From NCBI GenBank assembly GCA_966095765.1, contig CBHTSZ010000003.1, forward strand, positions 62,001 to 126,000: 64,000 bases of DNA, given 5' to 3'. The position numbers and the translations under genes are program-made. Every line of letters starts with the position of its first letter. Within the stretch, counting starts at the first letter, position 1. The stretch is from CBHTSZ01 sp966095765 (lineage in GTDB: Bacteria; Patescibacteriota; Saccharimonadia; Saccharimonadales; Saccharimonadaceae). This document shows positions 18,754 to 27,113 of this stretch, one piece after another. The notes beneath the pieces are model-generated. The model worked only from the letters and a program-made list of their open reading frames with translations. It made no database searches and was not told the origin of the DNA.

Positions 18754-19665
18754 CTAGCGAACAGCTTTGCCGGCTGAACCAAAGGCATCGATCTTTTCTT
18801 CGACAACCTTTTGAACCGCTTCGTAAACTTCCGGCATCAACTTGACGACAGCATATTCGTCAGGATGGTCAGCGAGAACTTTTTCAAGTGTTTCACGAAA
18901 CGCAACGCGCATGTCACTGTTAATATTGATCTTGCTGACACCGATCTTCGCAGCTTCTTCGAAGTAATGAAGTGGTGTACCTGATCCACCATGCAATGAG
19001 ATCTGGCATGGGATTACCTCACGAATCTTGCCGAGAAGCTCTAGGTCAAGCTCTTTCGGCACAGGATACTTGCCGTGCAGGTTGCCAATCGCAGCTGCAA
19101 ACGTATCAATACCAGTGGCCTCGACAAACACCTTGCTACCTTCAGGGGTTGAGAAGGTCTTTTTAATCTCTTCATAGTTGATCTCTTCTTTGTGTACGTT
19201 GCTGCTGCCACCGAAGTAGTGCGGTTCAGACTCAACGAGGGCGCCGGTGAACTTTGCATACTCAACGACTTCGCGCGTCTTCGCGATAATCTCTTCCTCG
19301 GTTGCGTCGTGATTTGCCTGGCTGATATCGATATGGATAAATTCATAGCCAGCGTCAATCGCCTGCTTACAAGCCTCAACGGTTGGGCTATGATCAAGGT
19401 TGAGATACATTTCGACACCATATTCGGCCTTGTAGTTGTCAACGAGGTCACGGATGTTTTCGAGGCCGATTGCTTTTACTTCACCATCACTCACTTCGAC
19501 AAGCACTGGAGCATTTTTTGCTTGCGCCGCACGCGCCACAGCGATCAATGTTTCTTGGTTATCGATGTTAAAGGCGCCGACCGCAAAATGCTGGTCGCGA
19601 CTTCGACGCATGAGGTGTCGCGCCTTGATACAGTTGTTGCGGATTTCCTGGATGGTAAGTCCCAT
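18754..19665 (-). CDS. fba: class II fructose-bisphosphate aldolase
   Basis: Zinc-dependent aldol cleavage of fructose-1,6-bisphosphate (or the closely related tagatose form) in glycolysis. The metal-binding His segments are visible: NLDHSPTVEACKQAID and HIDIS near residues 90-115, and SLHGGSGTPLHYFEEA near 215, followed by SKININSDMRVAF, which binds phosphate. 303 residues. A GAAAGG ribosome site precedes the ATG. It is the last gene of the transketolase-aldolase run and is separated from the PfkB kinase by that gene's own promoter. Confidence 0.95.
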   Translation of the reverse strand: MGLTIQEIRNNCIKARHLMRRSRDQHFAVGAFNIDNQETLIAVARAAQAKNAPVLVEVSDGEVKAIGLENIRDLVDNYKAEYGVEMYLNLDHSPTVEACKQAIDAGYEFIHIDISQANHDATEEEIIAKTREVVEYAKFTGALVESEPHYFGGSSNVHKEEINYEEIKKTFSTPEGSKVFVEATGIDTFAAAIGNLHGKYPVPKELDLELLGKIREVIPCQISLHGGSGTPLHYFEEAAKIGVSKININSDMRVAFRETLEKVLADHPDEYAVVKLMPEVYEAVQKVVEEKIDAFGSAGKAVR

Positions 19666-19683
19666 AGGTTTAGCCTTTCAGAA

Positions 19684-20664
19684 TTATTTTTTGCTGTCGA
19701 AAATGGTATGCACTTCAAGAACAATATGTTTTGCGGTGAGACCGAAATGTTCGAGAAGTTCGTTTGGGGCACCTGATTCACCAAAGCGATCCTGCATACC
19801 CATGCGGCGCAGTGGCACAGGGTATTGCTCCGAAAGTAGTTCGGCAAGCGCACCACCGAGACCTCCAGCAGCTTGTGCCTCCTCGATACTGAGTGCGCGG
19901 CCAGTCTTCCGAACGCTTGCGAGAATCGTCGCTTCGTCGAGCGGTTTGATAGTTGGTACGTGCACCACTTCAGCATCGATGCCGTCTTTGGCGAGCATCT
20001 GGGCCGCCAAGAGACACTGGTACGTCATCATGCCTGTACCAAACAGCGTGATGTCTTTGCCTTCACGTAGCACGTATGCTTTACCGATCACAAATGGTGT
20101 CTTTTCGGTCGTAAAGACCGGTGAGGCTTCGCGTGCGAGTCGGATGTAGCTCGGCTGCCCGTTCTTCGCGAGAGCGAGTGTCGCCTTCTCCGCTTCGATA
20201 GAGTCACCCGGCACCACCACAACCATATGCGGCAGCACACGCATCAGCGCGATATCCTCGAGCATCTGGTGTGTCGCGCCGTCGGGACCAACAGAGACAC
20301 CAGCATGCGAACCAACGATCTTAACCGGTTGTTCGTTAAGACAGATCGTCGTACGGATCTGCTCCCAGTTTCGCCCAGGACTAAAAGCGGCGTAGCTGGA
20401 GGTGAAAGGAATCTTGCCCATTGCAGCCATGCCTGAGGCGACCGTTACGAGGTTCTGCTCGGCAACGCCGATCTCGACAAAGCGCTCAGGGTGCGCCTCT
20501 TTAAACAGTGACATCTGCGTTGAGTCAGTCAGATCAGCACAGAGTGCGACAACGTTTTGGTCTTCATCACCGGCAGCTTTGAGGCCACGCCCAAAGCCTT
20601 TGCGGATCGGTTCGGTGTTGATGTCATCGTGGCCGATTTTTGATGATAAGTGCAGCTCGCTCAT
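19684..20664 (-). CDS. tktB: transketolase, C-terminal subunit
   Basis: Pyrimidine-binding and C-terminal domains of a split transketolase. Visible are ALCADLTDSTQM, FVEIGVAEQNLVTVASGMA (the conserved Glu that activates thiamine), FTSSYAAFSPGRNWEQIR and GATHQMLEDIALMR. 326 residues. The start overlaps the stop of the N-terminal subunit by 4 nt, so the two halves are made from one message. Splitting of transketolase into two chains is common in archaea and CPR bacteria. The gene symbol is descriptive of the second half. Confidence 0.95.
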   Translation of the reverse strand: MSELHLSSKIGHDDINTEPIRKGFGRGLKAAGDEDQNVVALCADLTDSTQMSLFKEAHPERFVEIGVAEQNLVTVASGMAAMGKIPFTSSYAAFSPGRNWEQIRTTICLNEQPVKIVGSHAGVSVGPDGATHQMLEDIALMRVLPHMVVVVPGDSIEAEKATLALAKNGQPSYIRLAREASPVFTTEKTPFVIGKAYVLREGKDITLFGTGMMTYQCLLAAQMLAKDGIDAEVVHVPTIKPLDEATILASVRKTGRALSIEEAQAAGGLGGALAELLSEQYPVPLRRMGMQDRFGESGAPNELLEHFGLTAKHIVLEVHTIFDSKK

Positions 20665-21521
20665 TCGTGTTCCCCTCGGATCTTGCCATCAAGTGATCGG
20701 AGCTTTTTGAGTGCCTCTTTCGCTTGCTCGCTGTTTGGCGGAGCACCGTGCCAGTGATAGTCGTACTCCATAAACGGTACGCCCTTGCCCGGAATAGTGT
20801 GAGCGATAATCACGCTTGGTTTTTCGATAATTGCCCGAGCCATAGAGCACGCGTCGATAACACTTTCAATGTTGTTGCCGTCGATCTCTTGGACGTGCCA
20901 GCCGAAACTTTCCCACTTACCCTTGAGGTCTTCGAGCGGCATAACGTCTTCGGTATTGCCATCGATCTGGATGTTGTTGCGATCAATGATACCGATGAGG
21001 TTATGGAGCTTATACTTGCCAGCAAACATAGCAGCTTCCCAGATATTGCCTTCATTGAGCTCACCATCACCCATGACGGTATAGACCCAACGATGAGGTT
21101 GGATGTCAATATTTTTCATGACATATGCCATGCCGGCAGCTTGGCTGAGACCTGATCCGAGAGGACCGGACGTATTTTCCATGCCAGGAAGTTTCGTACG
21201 CTCTGGATGACCCTGGAGTCGAGAGCCAAGACGACGAAGTGTCATCAGCTCTTCAACTGGAAAGTATCCTGCTCGCGCCATTGTCGCATAGCGGACTGGC
21301 ACCGTATGGCCATTGCTGAGGATCATGATGTCGCGTTCAGGCCACGCAGGGTTTTTCGGGTCGTGTTTCATGATGTTGAAGTACAGCGCCGTAAAGATGT
21401 CGGCAAGCCCCAGAGGTCCCGCGCTGTGGCCAGATCCGGCGTGCTCGAGCATACGGATAATATCCTCGCGGATAGTGTTTGCCATATGCTCAAGCTGTGG
21501 AGTTGTTAGATGCCCGCTCAT
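20661..21521 (-). CDS. tktA: transketolase, N-terminal subunit
   Basis: Thiamine-diphosphate-binding half of transketolase: GSGHSAGPLGLADIFTALYF near residue 30, GSLG-like turn RLQGHPERTKLPG, and the diphosphate/Mg motif GDGELNEGNIWEAA followed by IIDRNNIQIDG. 286 residues. A GGAG ribosome site precedes the ATG. With Rpe and RpiB nearby it completes the non-oxidative pentose phosphate branch except transaldolase, which is not in the window. Confidence 0.95.
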   Translation of the reverse strand: MSGHLTTPQLEHMANTIREDIIRMLEHAGSGHSAGPLGLADIFTALYFNIMKHDPKNPAWPERDIMILSNGHTVPVRYATMARAGYFPVEELMTLRRLGSRLQGHPERTKLPGMENTSGPLGSGLSQAAGMAYVMKNIDIQPHRWVYTVMGDGELNEGNIWEAAMFAGKYKLHNLIGIIDRNNIQIDGNTEDVMPLEDLKGKWESFGWHVQEIDGNNIESVIDACSMARAIIEKPSVIIAHTIPGKGVPFMEYDYHWHGAPPNSEQAKEALKKLRSLDGKIRGEHE

Positions 21522-21555
21522 TTAGCTCCATCTTAACATAAGCGTTATGTCTCTG

Positions 21556-22182
21556 TCAGTCATAAAGCCGGTGTTGCAGCTCTCGATAGGCGTTTTCTGG
21601 GTGGTTGGCTTTTTGGATTGCTCCGCCAACGTTCAATACATCAATTCCACCATCAGCGAGCTTACGGGCCGTGTCGGCATTGATGCCACCATCCCAGCCA
21701 ATCTCGATATCAGGTTCGATACTACGAATCTGCGGAACTTTACCAAGCAACGACAGATCAACCCGTCCACCAAAGCTCCCGAGAGACCCGCTAAAGATAA
21801 GGACATGATCGCAAAGCCCTACGAGTTCAGCAACACTCTCGACTGTTGTGTGCTGGAGGAGAGCAAGTCCTGCTCGGATGTGGTGCTGCCGCAAGAGTGC
21901 AAGCGTTTCCGCAGCCTCGTCGGCTTCGGCATGAATGATCACCATACCAGGCTTCAAGGCTACGAGATCGGCTACCGCTTTCATCGGTTCTTGGTACATG
22001 AGGTGGATATCCGCGGTGATATGTTCAGGCCACCATACGTCAGAAAGTCCTACTGTTTCAGTTGTAAAATGCCCATCGCCGAGATCGATCTGTATGCGCG
22101 TCGCAAATCCTTGGATTGCTTCCATTTGATCACGGTAATCATCTACCGTGTCAGCAAGCACGGTTGGACAAATGATGCTCAT
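21556..22182 (-). CDS. rpe: ribulose-phosphate 3-epimerase-like protein (divergent)
   Basis: TIM-barrel epimerase interconverting ribulose-5-phosphate and xylulose-5-phosphate. Starts MSIICPTVLAD as in Rpe, then QIDLGDGHFTTETVG (corresponds to HVDVMDGHFVPN, with the first His replaced), ADIHLMYQEP and IGWDGGINADTARKLADGGIDVLNVGGAI, the phosphate-binding end. The first metal His of the canonical motif reads Gln-Ile-Asp here, so catalytic competence deserves care. 208 residues. An AGGAGG site precedes the ATG. Upstream of the transketolase pair in the same orientation. Confidence 0.85.
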   Translation of the reverse strand: MSIICPTVLADTVDDYRDQMEAIQGFATRIQIDLGDGHFTTETVGLSDVWWPEHITADIHLMYQEPMKAVADLVALKPGMVIIHAEADEAAETLALLRQHHIRAGLALLQHTTVESVAELVGLCDHVLIFSGSLGSFGGRVDLSLLGKVPQIRSIEPDIEIGWDGGINADTARKLADGGIDVLNVGGAIQKANHPENAYRELQHRLYD

Positions 22183-22197
22183 AAATGCTTAGTCCTC

Positions 22198-22644
22198 CTA
22201 GCGTCCGCGCCGGCCAAAGAGCATTCCCGTAAGCATCCGCACACTGAGCACGATGATAGGGATAAAGACAACAAAGAGTAGCGGGTTGGTTCTGACGGTA
22301 ATGTCGGAGCTCACAACAAGCTTTGGTGCGATGTAGAGGAGCGCGAGCAAGATATCGGCCGCAAAGAGCACGAGCAGATCAAGTGCGCGCTGGAGCGTAT
22401 AAGCACGTGCGACAAGTACATATCCGAAATCAAGCAGCAGAAAACTACCCAGAACATAGATAAGAACGAGGATCTCCCCATCAACTGCCGCGTCGGTTGT
22501 CGCTTCGGAAAGTGCAACGACAAAAACTGCAGCAGCCAAGAACGCAAACAGCATCGTACGAACTGCCGTACCCCAAAAAGACAGCGCACCGATCAGTGTA
22601 TGAAGTGTAAGGGTTGGTGTTTTTTTCGAAGTTTTCTTTGTCAT
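22198..22644 (-). CDS. multi-pass membrane protein of unknown function
   Basis: 148 residues from the chosen ATG at 22644. A Lys-rich N-terminus (MTKKTSKKTPT) is followed by four hydrophobic segments. The frame is open 55 codons further upstream, but a TATAGT box (22651-22656) ends exactly 6 nt before this ATG, and the longer form would overlap rpiB by more than 130 nt. No family recognised. It lies between rpiB and rpe but has its own leaderless-type promoter. Confidence 0.75.
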   Translation of the reverse strand: MTKKTSKKTPTLTLHTLIGALSFWGTAVRTMLFAFLAAAVFVVALSEATTDAAVDGEILVLIYVLGSFLLLDFGYVLVARAYTLQRALDLLVLFAADILLALLYIAPKLVVSSDITVRTNPLLFVVFIPIIVLSVRMLTGMLFGRRGR

Positions 22645-22672
22645 ATGCCCACTATACCGCTCATGCTTTTGT

Positions 22673-23122
22673 TCACGCAAGCTCATCAAGTTGACGGTTG
22701 CGACGCCTGAAGCGTTCAGCATTTGCAAACGGGGTATCCAGCCAGGTATCGACAATCCCCTGCCATTCCGTCCCATCCTCGAGTAGTCGTGAGGGTAGAC
22801 AGAGTACATTGCTGTCGTTGTCGTTACGCGTCATCTTGGCCTCGTACTCATCCCATATCACACTGGCGCGAATACCCCGGAAGCGATTCGCCGCCATGCA
22901 CATACCCTGGCCGCCGCCGCAAAGCAGGATAGCGCGTGCATCGTCATCCTCATCACCAAGAACCTTGAGCGCGGCGAGCTGTGCAAACTGCGGGAAATCA
23001 TCATCTTTATCGAGCTCGGTATCACCCACATCTTCAACGTCAAAGCCACGTTTGCTTAGGTAGACAAACACATCCTCCTTGAGGTGGAAACCGTTATGAT
23101 CAGAGCCGAGATAGATCTTCAT
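22673..23122 (-). CDS. rpiB: ribose-5-phosphate isomerase B
   Basis: Interconverts ribose-5-phosphate and ribulose-5-phosphate. RpiB/LacAB fold with MKIYLGSDHNGFHLKE at the start, DVGDTELDKDDDFPQFA, the catalytic segment LLCGGGQGMCMAANRFRGIRA (Cys in position of the usual active-site Cys) and RNDNDSNVLCLPSRLL. 149 residues, normal length. It begins 3 nt after the gap stop, so it is cotranscribed with gap. Confidence 0.93.
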   Translation of the reverse strand: MKIYLGSDHNGFHLKEDVFVYLSKRGFDVEDVGDTELDKDDDFPQFAQLAALKVLGDEDDDARAILLCGGGQGMCMAANRFRGIRASVIWDEYEAKMTRNDNDSNVLCLPSRLLEDGTEWQGIVDTWLDTPFANAERFRRRNRQLDELA

Positions 23123-23125
23123 AGG

Positions 23126-24139
23126 CTATACCGTCTTAGCGATATCTGCTGTCAGCTCAACGAGGCGGTTCGAGTAGCCCCATTCGTTGTCGTACCACGC
23201 AACGACCTTGAGGAGATTGCCGCCGACAACTGCAGTGAGTGGCAAGTCGACGATCGATGAGTGTGAGTTGCCCTTAAAGTCTGAGCTCACGAGCTCTTCT
23301 TCGGTCACGTCCAGGATGCCCTGGTAGTATGGTTCGCTTGCGGCTTTGCGGAAGACGTCGTTTACTTCCTCGACAGTGACGTCGCGCTTGAGGAGGACGA
23401 CGAAGTCACTCATGCTCACGACTGGGGTTGGGACGCGGACACTGAGCCCCCCGAAGCGACCTTCGAGCGCAGGGAGCGCTTTGGCGGCAGCGATGCTCGC
23501 ACCAGTCGTAGTCGGGACGATGTTTTCAGCAGCAGCACGAGCTTCGCGAAGGTCTTTCGCTGGAGCGTCCTGAAGCTTTTGGCTGGCCGTGTAGCTGTGC
23601 ACAGTTGTCATCATGGCCTTTTCGATACCAAAGTTACTCTCAAGTACTGCCATTACAGGGGTAATACAGTTGGTCGTACAGCTCGCGTTGCTCACGACAT
23701 CGGTCGTGCCTTCTTTTACCTTGTCGTCGTTAACACCAAGGACGATCGTGTCAGCACCGTCGCCTTTTGCTGGTGCGCTGATGATCACTTTCTTTGCGCC
23801 CGCCGGGTCGATATGAGCTCGTGCTTTTGCAGGGTCAACGAAAAAACCGGTTGATTCGATCACGACATCAATACCGAGGTCACCCCATGGCAGCTTTGCA
23901 GGGTCGGTTTCGGCAAAGGTTTGGATCTTTTTGCCATCGACGGTGATGCTGTTTTCGTCAGAGGTGACGTCGTGCGCATACTCACCATACGAAGAGTCAT
24001 GCTTGAGCAGGTGCGCCAGCGTCTTGTTGTCCGTTAGGTCGTTGATAGCGACGATCTCGACGTCACTGCGATCGAAAGCGATCTTAAAGGCGTTGCGCCC
24101 AATACGCCCGAAACCGTTGATTGCTATTCGTTTTGTCAT
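23126..24139 (-). CDS. gap: glyceraldehyde-3-phosphate dehydrogenase
   Basis: Oxidises glyceraldehyde-3-phosphate with NAD and phosphate. Rossmann start KRIAINGFGRIGRNAFK, catalytic SNASCTTNCITPV, and the C-terminal WYDNEWGYSNRLVEL. The ATG at 24139 is preferred over a GTG two codons earlier because the Shine-Dalgarno site AAGGAG overlaps that GTG and sits 5 nt before the ATG. 337 residues. The promoter at 24183-24211 drives gap and rpiB. Confidence 0.98.
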   Translation of the reverse strand: MTKRIAINGFGRIGRNAFKIAFDRSDVEIVAINDLTDNKTLAHLLKHDSSYGEYAHDVTSDENSITVDGKKIQTFAETDPAKLPWGDLGIDVVIESTGFFVDPAKARAHIDPAGAKKVIISAPAKGDGADTIVLGVNDDKVKEGTTDVVSNASCTTNCITPVMAVLESNFGIEKAMMTTVHSYTASQKLQDAPAKDLREARAAAENIVPTTTGASIAAAKALPALEGRFGGLSVRVPTPVVSMSDFVVLLKRDVTVEEVNDVFRKAASEPYYQGILDVTEEELVSSDFKGNSHSSIVDLPLTAVVGGNLLKVVAWYDNEWGYSNRLVELTADIAKTV

Positions 24140-24182
24140 GCCCACTCCTTATTACTTTCAAGCATTAGCTTCATTTGTCTTT

Positions 24183-24211
24183 ATTCTACTGTAGCTTGTT
24201 ATCCCTGTAAA
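24183..24211 (-). promoter_or_regulatory. sigma70-type promoter of gap-rpiB
   Basis: Minus strand TTTACA (24211-24206), 17-nt spacer, TAGAAT (24188-24183). It produces a leader of about 40 nt that carries the AAGGAG site. Confidence 0.7.
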
Positions 24212-24214
24212 ACA

Positions 24215-24243
24215 TTGACATAACTACATCTAAATGATATAAT
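24215..24243 (+). promoter_or_regulatory. near-consensus sigma70 promoter of the alpha-CTD-like gene
   Basis: TTGACA (24215-24220), 17-nt spacer, TATAAT (24238-24243): a perfect consensus pair, divergent from and close to the gap promoter. It predicts a leader of about 115 nt. Confidence 0.85.
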
Positions 24244-24265
24244 GTAAAAGTACCTTAACACCTTT

Positions 24266-24311
24266 GAAAACGGCGACCTGAGGGTATCTTTACCACTGGA
24301 TCGCCGTTTTC
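24266..24311 (+). other. 5' leader stem-loop upstream of the alpha-CTD-like gene
   Basis: An 11-bp perfect stem (24266-24276 GAAAACGGCGA with 24301-24311) encloses a 24-nt loop that can form a small inner helix (GGTA with TACC). No T-run follows, so it is not a simple terminator. It lies 50 nt before the ribosome site and may affect stability or regulation. Confidence 0.7.
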
Positions 24312-24365
24312 AATCGCCAGCCACCCGGCCAGCGAGCGGTAGCACTAGAAAGGGGTCCAGTCATC

Positions 24366-24995
24366 ATGGCCAGACTCTATGACGTTCCCTACGGAAAGCT
24401 TCAGGAGTTCCTGAAGCGTCTCTCGCAAGCCGGCTTCACCGCCATACATCTCGAAGAACTCGTGCAAAACCCAGAGCTCATCGCACAATGGGTAAGGTGG
24501 CTCGACGAGAGCCCAGAAGCAGGGCTGCACGATACATCCACCGTACTAGAGCTTCCCATCAAGAAGTTCTTCGACGAAGACTCTCGGACCTGGCACCCGC
24601 TTGCCCGTGCAGGAATCTGTACCGTCGCAGGCCTCACCGACTGGAGCCGTGATGAACTTCTCGGTATCCGCACGGTAGGTGAAAAAACCGTCAATCGAAT
24701 CGAGACAAAGCTCAACCGTCACGGCTTGACCCTATCAAGCCACTCAGCAGATGACCCCAACCGAGTACTGAACGTCGACAAGACGCGAGCCCACCACAAG
24801 GACCAAGTCAACAGCCTTGGCATCACCGAGTTCATCAAGTTCAGCGACCGCGACTGCGTTGAATCACGATGGTTCTACAGGATGAATCTGACTGTTGGTG
24901 ACATCCGCAACATGGACGACGACAAGCTGGCAGAGCACTTCACCACCGATGGGATCCACGAGATCCGCCGGTGGATCGAAGCCAACCTTTTGTGA
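24366..24995 (+). CDS. protein with two RNA polymerase alpha-CTD-like helix-hairpin-helix repeats
   Basis: 209 residues, not a known named family. Residues about 61-124 closely follow the alpha-subunit C-terminal domain: LELPIKKFF, then LARAGICTVAGLTDWSRDELL, then GIRTVGEKTVNRIETKL and HGLTL. A second weaker copy lies at the C-terminus (LTVGDIRNMDDDKLAEHF, then GIHEIRRWIEANLL). The N-terminus is helical (FLKRLSQAGFTAIHLEELV). Such a domain binds DNA minor groove or protein partners, so a transcription-related or nucleoid role is plausible but unproven. It has a consensus promoter, a structured leader, an AAAGGGG ribosome site and its own terminator. Codon use is richer in C-ending codons than neighbours. 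Confidence 0.8.
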   Translation: MARLYDVPYGKLQEFLKRLSQAGFTAIHLEELVQNPELIAQWVRWLDESPEAGLHDTSTVLELPIKKFFDEDSRTWHPLARAGICTVAGLTDWSRDELLGIRTVGEKTVNRIETKLNRHGLTLSSHSADDPNRVLNVDKTRAHHKDQVNSLGITEFIKFSDRDCVESRWFYRMNLTVGDIRNMDDDKLAEHFTTDGIHEIRRWIEANLL

Positions 24996-25004
24996 GGTAC
25001 CCCT

Positions 25005-25047
25005 CCCCGCCTGTGCTATACGTGCAGGCGGGGTTTCTCATTTTCAT
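25005..25047 (+). terminator. terminator of the alpha-CTD-like gene
   Basis: 9-bp stem CCCCGCCTG (25005-25013) with CAGGCGGGG (25025-25033), followed by a T-rich tail broken by CTCA. Confidence 0.75.
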
Positions 25048-25071
25048 CTTTCCTACCGCTATACTAGATAC

Positions 25072-26538
25072 ATGAAAAAACGCGAGTTAGTTCAACTAGC
25101 CTCCGGTCTCTACATGGACGATGAAATCGCCGAGCTTGTCAGTGCGATTGATTTTGCAACCGAAAAGCACCGCGGCCAAAAACGAAAGAGTGGCGAGCCC
25201 TACATCGTTCACCCGCTTTCCGTTGCAGGACTTCTCGTCGAATGGGGCCTCGATATCGATACAATCCTAGCTGGTGTTTTACACGATACCCTCGAAGACA
25301 CCGACACAACGACCACGGAGATCGAGGCACTATTTGGTCGCGATGTCGCCTTTCTTGTCGATGGTGTCACAAAGGTCAGCCAAGCTCGATCTGGCATGCG
25401 CGACCTCAGTAGCTACCTTCCTGCCACCAAGGACAACCTAACGAAACTACTCATCGCTGTCGGACAAGACGTTCGCGTCATCATCATCAAGCTTGCTGAC
25501 CGCCTCCATAACATGCAGACGCTTCAGTATATGAGCCGAGAGAAACAGCTCAAGATTGCCCGTGAAACTCTCGAGGTTTTTGCACCGCTCGCAGACAGAC
25601 TCAACATGGGACGCGTTCGCGTACAACTCGAAGAGCTTGCCTTTTCATACCTGGAGCCGCGTGAGTTCAAACATCTTCGCAAAGTCATGAAGGACCGGCT
25701 CGGCAAAAGCCACCGCAAACTCGCCAAGGTTCGTCACGATGTTGACGAAAAACTCAGGAGTGAGTCGATCGACCACATCATGGACGGACGTATCAAGAGC
25801 GTCTACAGCCTCTATAAAAAACTCCAAAAGGTAGAGTCGATCGACGAAATCTATGACCTTATCGCCCTCCGTATCATCGTCGAGGACACCGAGAGCTGCT
25901 ACCGGGTACTCGGTATCATCCATACGATGTACCGCCCGATGGTCAACCGCATCAAAGACTACATAGCCAGACCGAAACCAAACGGCTACCAAAGCCTGCA
26001 CACGACCATCATCACCGAGAACGAACAGATCGTGGAGTTTCAGATCCGTACCACGACCATGCACGACTACGCCGAGCGAGGACTTGCAGCTAGCTTCCAC
26101 TACAACGAGCAGAAGCTGACCGATGCGTACCGCAAGGGCAAGATTGCCGCGATGCCCGCTGACCTTGCTTGGATCCAACAGCTCCAGGAAGTTGCTGCTC
26201 AGGTGAGCGAAGGTAAAGATGCTGATATCGAGCGACTCAAAGTCGATCTGTTTGGTGACCGAATCTTCGTCTACTCTCCAAAAGGCGACCTCTACGATAT
26301 GCCCGAAGGCGCCTTCCCGCTCGATTATGCCTATCGTATCCACAGCGATATCGGCCATGCAGCTGCTGGGTTTCGGGTTAACGGCAAGATGGTTCCTTTC
26401 GACCGACGCCTCCATCATGGTGATATTGTCGAAGTTATCACCAGGCGAACCGCGCGCCCGAAACCAGATTGGCTCGATATGGTTATCACCCGTCATGCTC
26501 GCGACAAGCTGCGCGCACAGCTGAAAAAAGACACCTAA
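25072..26538 (+). CDS. relA: RelA/SpoT-family (p)ppGpp synthetase/hydrolase
   Basis: Bifunctional-looking stringent response enzyme. HD hydrolase domain at the N-terminus (YIVHPLSVAGLL, VLHDTLEDTDTTT), synthetase domain with KPNGYQSLHTTII, and a TGS domain (DRIFVYSPKGDLYDMPEGAFPLDYAYRIHSDIGH split over about residues 395-440). It ends after TGS at 488 residues; the helical, zinc-finger and ACT regulatory domains of full-length Rel are missing. The ATG at 25072 lies 6 nt after a TATACT box (25060-25065), and the longer open frame upstream overlaps the previous gene and its terminator. A shortened Rel of this type lacks the ribosome-binding sensor parts, so its control probably differs. Confidence 0.94.
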   Translation: MKKRELVQLASGLYMDDEIAELVSAIDFATEKHRGQKRKSGEPYIVHPLSVAGLLVEWGLDIDTILAGVLHDTLEDTDTTTTEIEALFGRDVAFLVDGVTKVSQARSGMRDLSSYLPATKDNLTKLLIAVGQDVRVIIIKLADRLHNMQTLQYMSREKQLKIARETLEVFAPLADRLNMGRVRVQLEELAFSYLEPREFKHLRKVMKDRLGKSHRKLAKVRHDVDEKLRSESIDHIMDGRIKSVYSLYKKLQKVESIDEIYDLIALRIIVEDTESCYRVLGIIHTMYRPMVNRIKDYIARPKPNGYQSLHTTIITENEQIVEFQIRTTTMHDYAERGLAASFHYNEQKLTDAYRKGKIAAMPADLAWIQQLQEVAAQVSEGKDADIERLKVDLFGDRIFVYSPKGDLYDMPEGAFPLDYAYRIHSDIGHAAAGFRVNGKMVPFDRRLHHGDIVEVITRRTARPKPDWLDMVITRHARDKLRAQLKKDT

Positions 26539-26540
26539 AA

Positions 26541-26567
26541 AACCGCTCCGTTCTCGGAGCGGTTTTG
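26541..26567 (+). terminator. terminator after relA
   Basis: 10-bp stem AACCGCTCCG / CGGAGCGGTT with loop TTCT, followed by TTT and preceded by an A-run; it also works on the minus strand for the DUF5684 gene. Confidence 0.85.
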
Positions 26568-26586
26568 GATTAGCTAGAATACTTGT

Positions 26587-27006
26587 CTAGACAGTTGCTG
26601 GTGCTGGTGTAGCGCCGCCTGCAGCCGGTCCAACATACTTTGCGCTACCGAAGGCGAGCATTGGGTAACCGATGAATGGCAAAAGGAGGAGTAGCAGGGT
26701 TGTACCGACGCCACGTCCGAATGATTTCGAAAGATCATGGGTGACGATAATCGCAACAACAATGTTCACGAGTGGAATGAGCATGAGTACGATCCACCAT
26801 ACCGGACGACCGACGATCTGCAGCTGAACGATAGCATTGTAGATAGGCACGATCGCGGCCCAACCTGGACGGCCAGCCTTAGTGAATAGCTTCCACAGCG
26901 ACGCGAGCAGCACTACCAGTACTACTAATCCGATAAGGTTGCCTACCATTCCTGAGCCCGCATCAGCACCAGTCGTGGTTGTCATATATAGTTGTGAGTC
27001 GTCCAT
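26587..27006 (-). CDS. DUF5684-like multi-pass membrane protein
   Basis: 139 residues with four hydrophobic segments and the family pattern KLFTKAGRPGWAAIVPIYN followed by GRPVWWIVLMLIPLVN and a C-terminal Pro/Ala tail. I recognise it as DUF5684 from memory. Function unknown; related proteins often accompany signal peptidases. The ATG at 27006 has AAGGAG 7 nt upstream; 14 extra codons upstream are open but lack a ribosome site. A TATACT box lies about 30 nt before the ATG. Confidence 0.8.
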   Translation of the reverse strand: MDDSQLYMTTTTGADAGSGMVGNLIGLVVLVVLLASLWKLFTKAGRPGWAAIVPIYNAIVQLQIVGRPVWWIVLMLIPLVNIVVAIIVTHDLSKSFGRGVGTTLLLLLLPFIGYPMLAFGSAKYVGPAAGGATPAPATV

Positions 27007-27070
27007 TTTTGAACTCCTTAAGGTTTGTAACGTCAGTATAGACCGCAAATCCGTAAATCACAACGAAAAA

Positions 27071-27098
27071 TAAAATCGCGCCCTTCAGCGCGATTTTA
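27071..27098 (-). terminator. terminator after ppa
   Basis: 11-bp perfect stem TAAAATCGCGC / GCGCGATTTTA with a 6-nt loop; A- and T-runs on both sides let it act in both directions. Confidence 0.85.
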
Positions 27099-27113
27099 TC
27101 AAGCTCGTATCTT

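Noticed and set aside
18696..18806. N-terminal extension of the PfkB kinase
   Set aside because: The segment contains the TATAAT/TTGTGA promoter and is rich in Cys and His unlike the family.
24993..24995. Alternative genetic code (UGA as glycine)
   Set aside because: UGA closes this and several other genes exactly before terminators, and no conserved protein reads through UGA.
25645..26496. 283-codon open frame antisense to relA
   Set aside because: It lies entirely opposite the conserved synthetase and TGS domains, has no ribosome site and its composition mirrors the sense gene.
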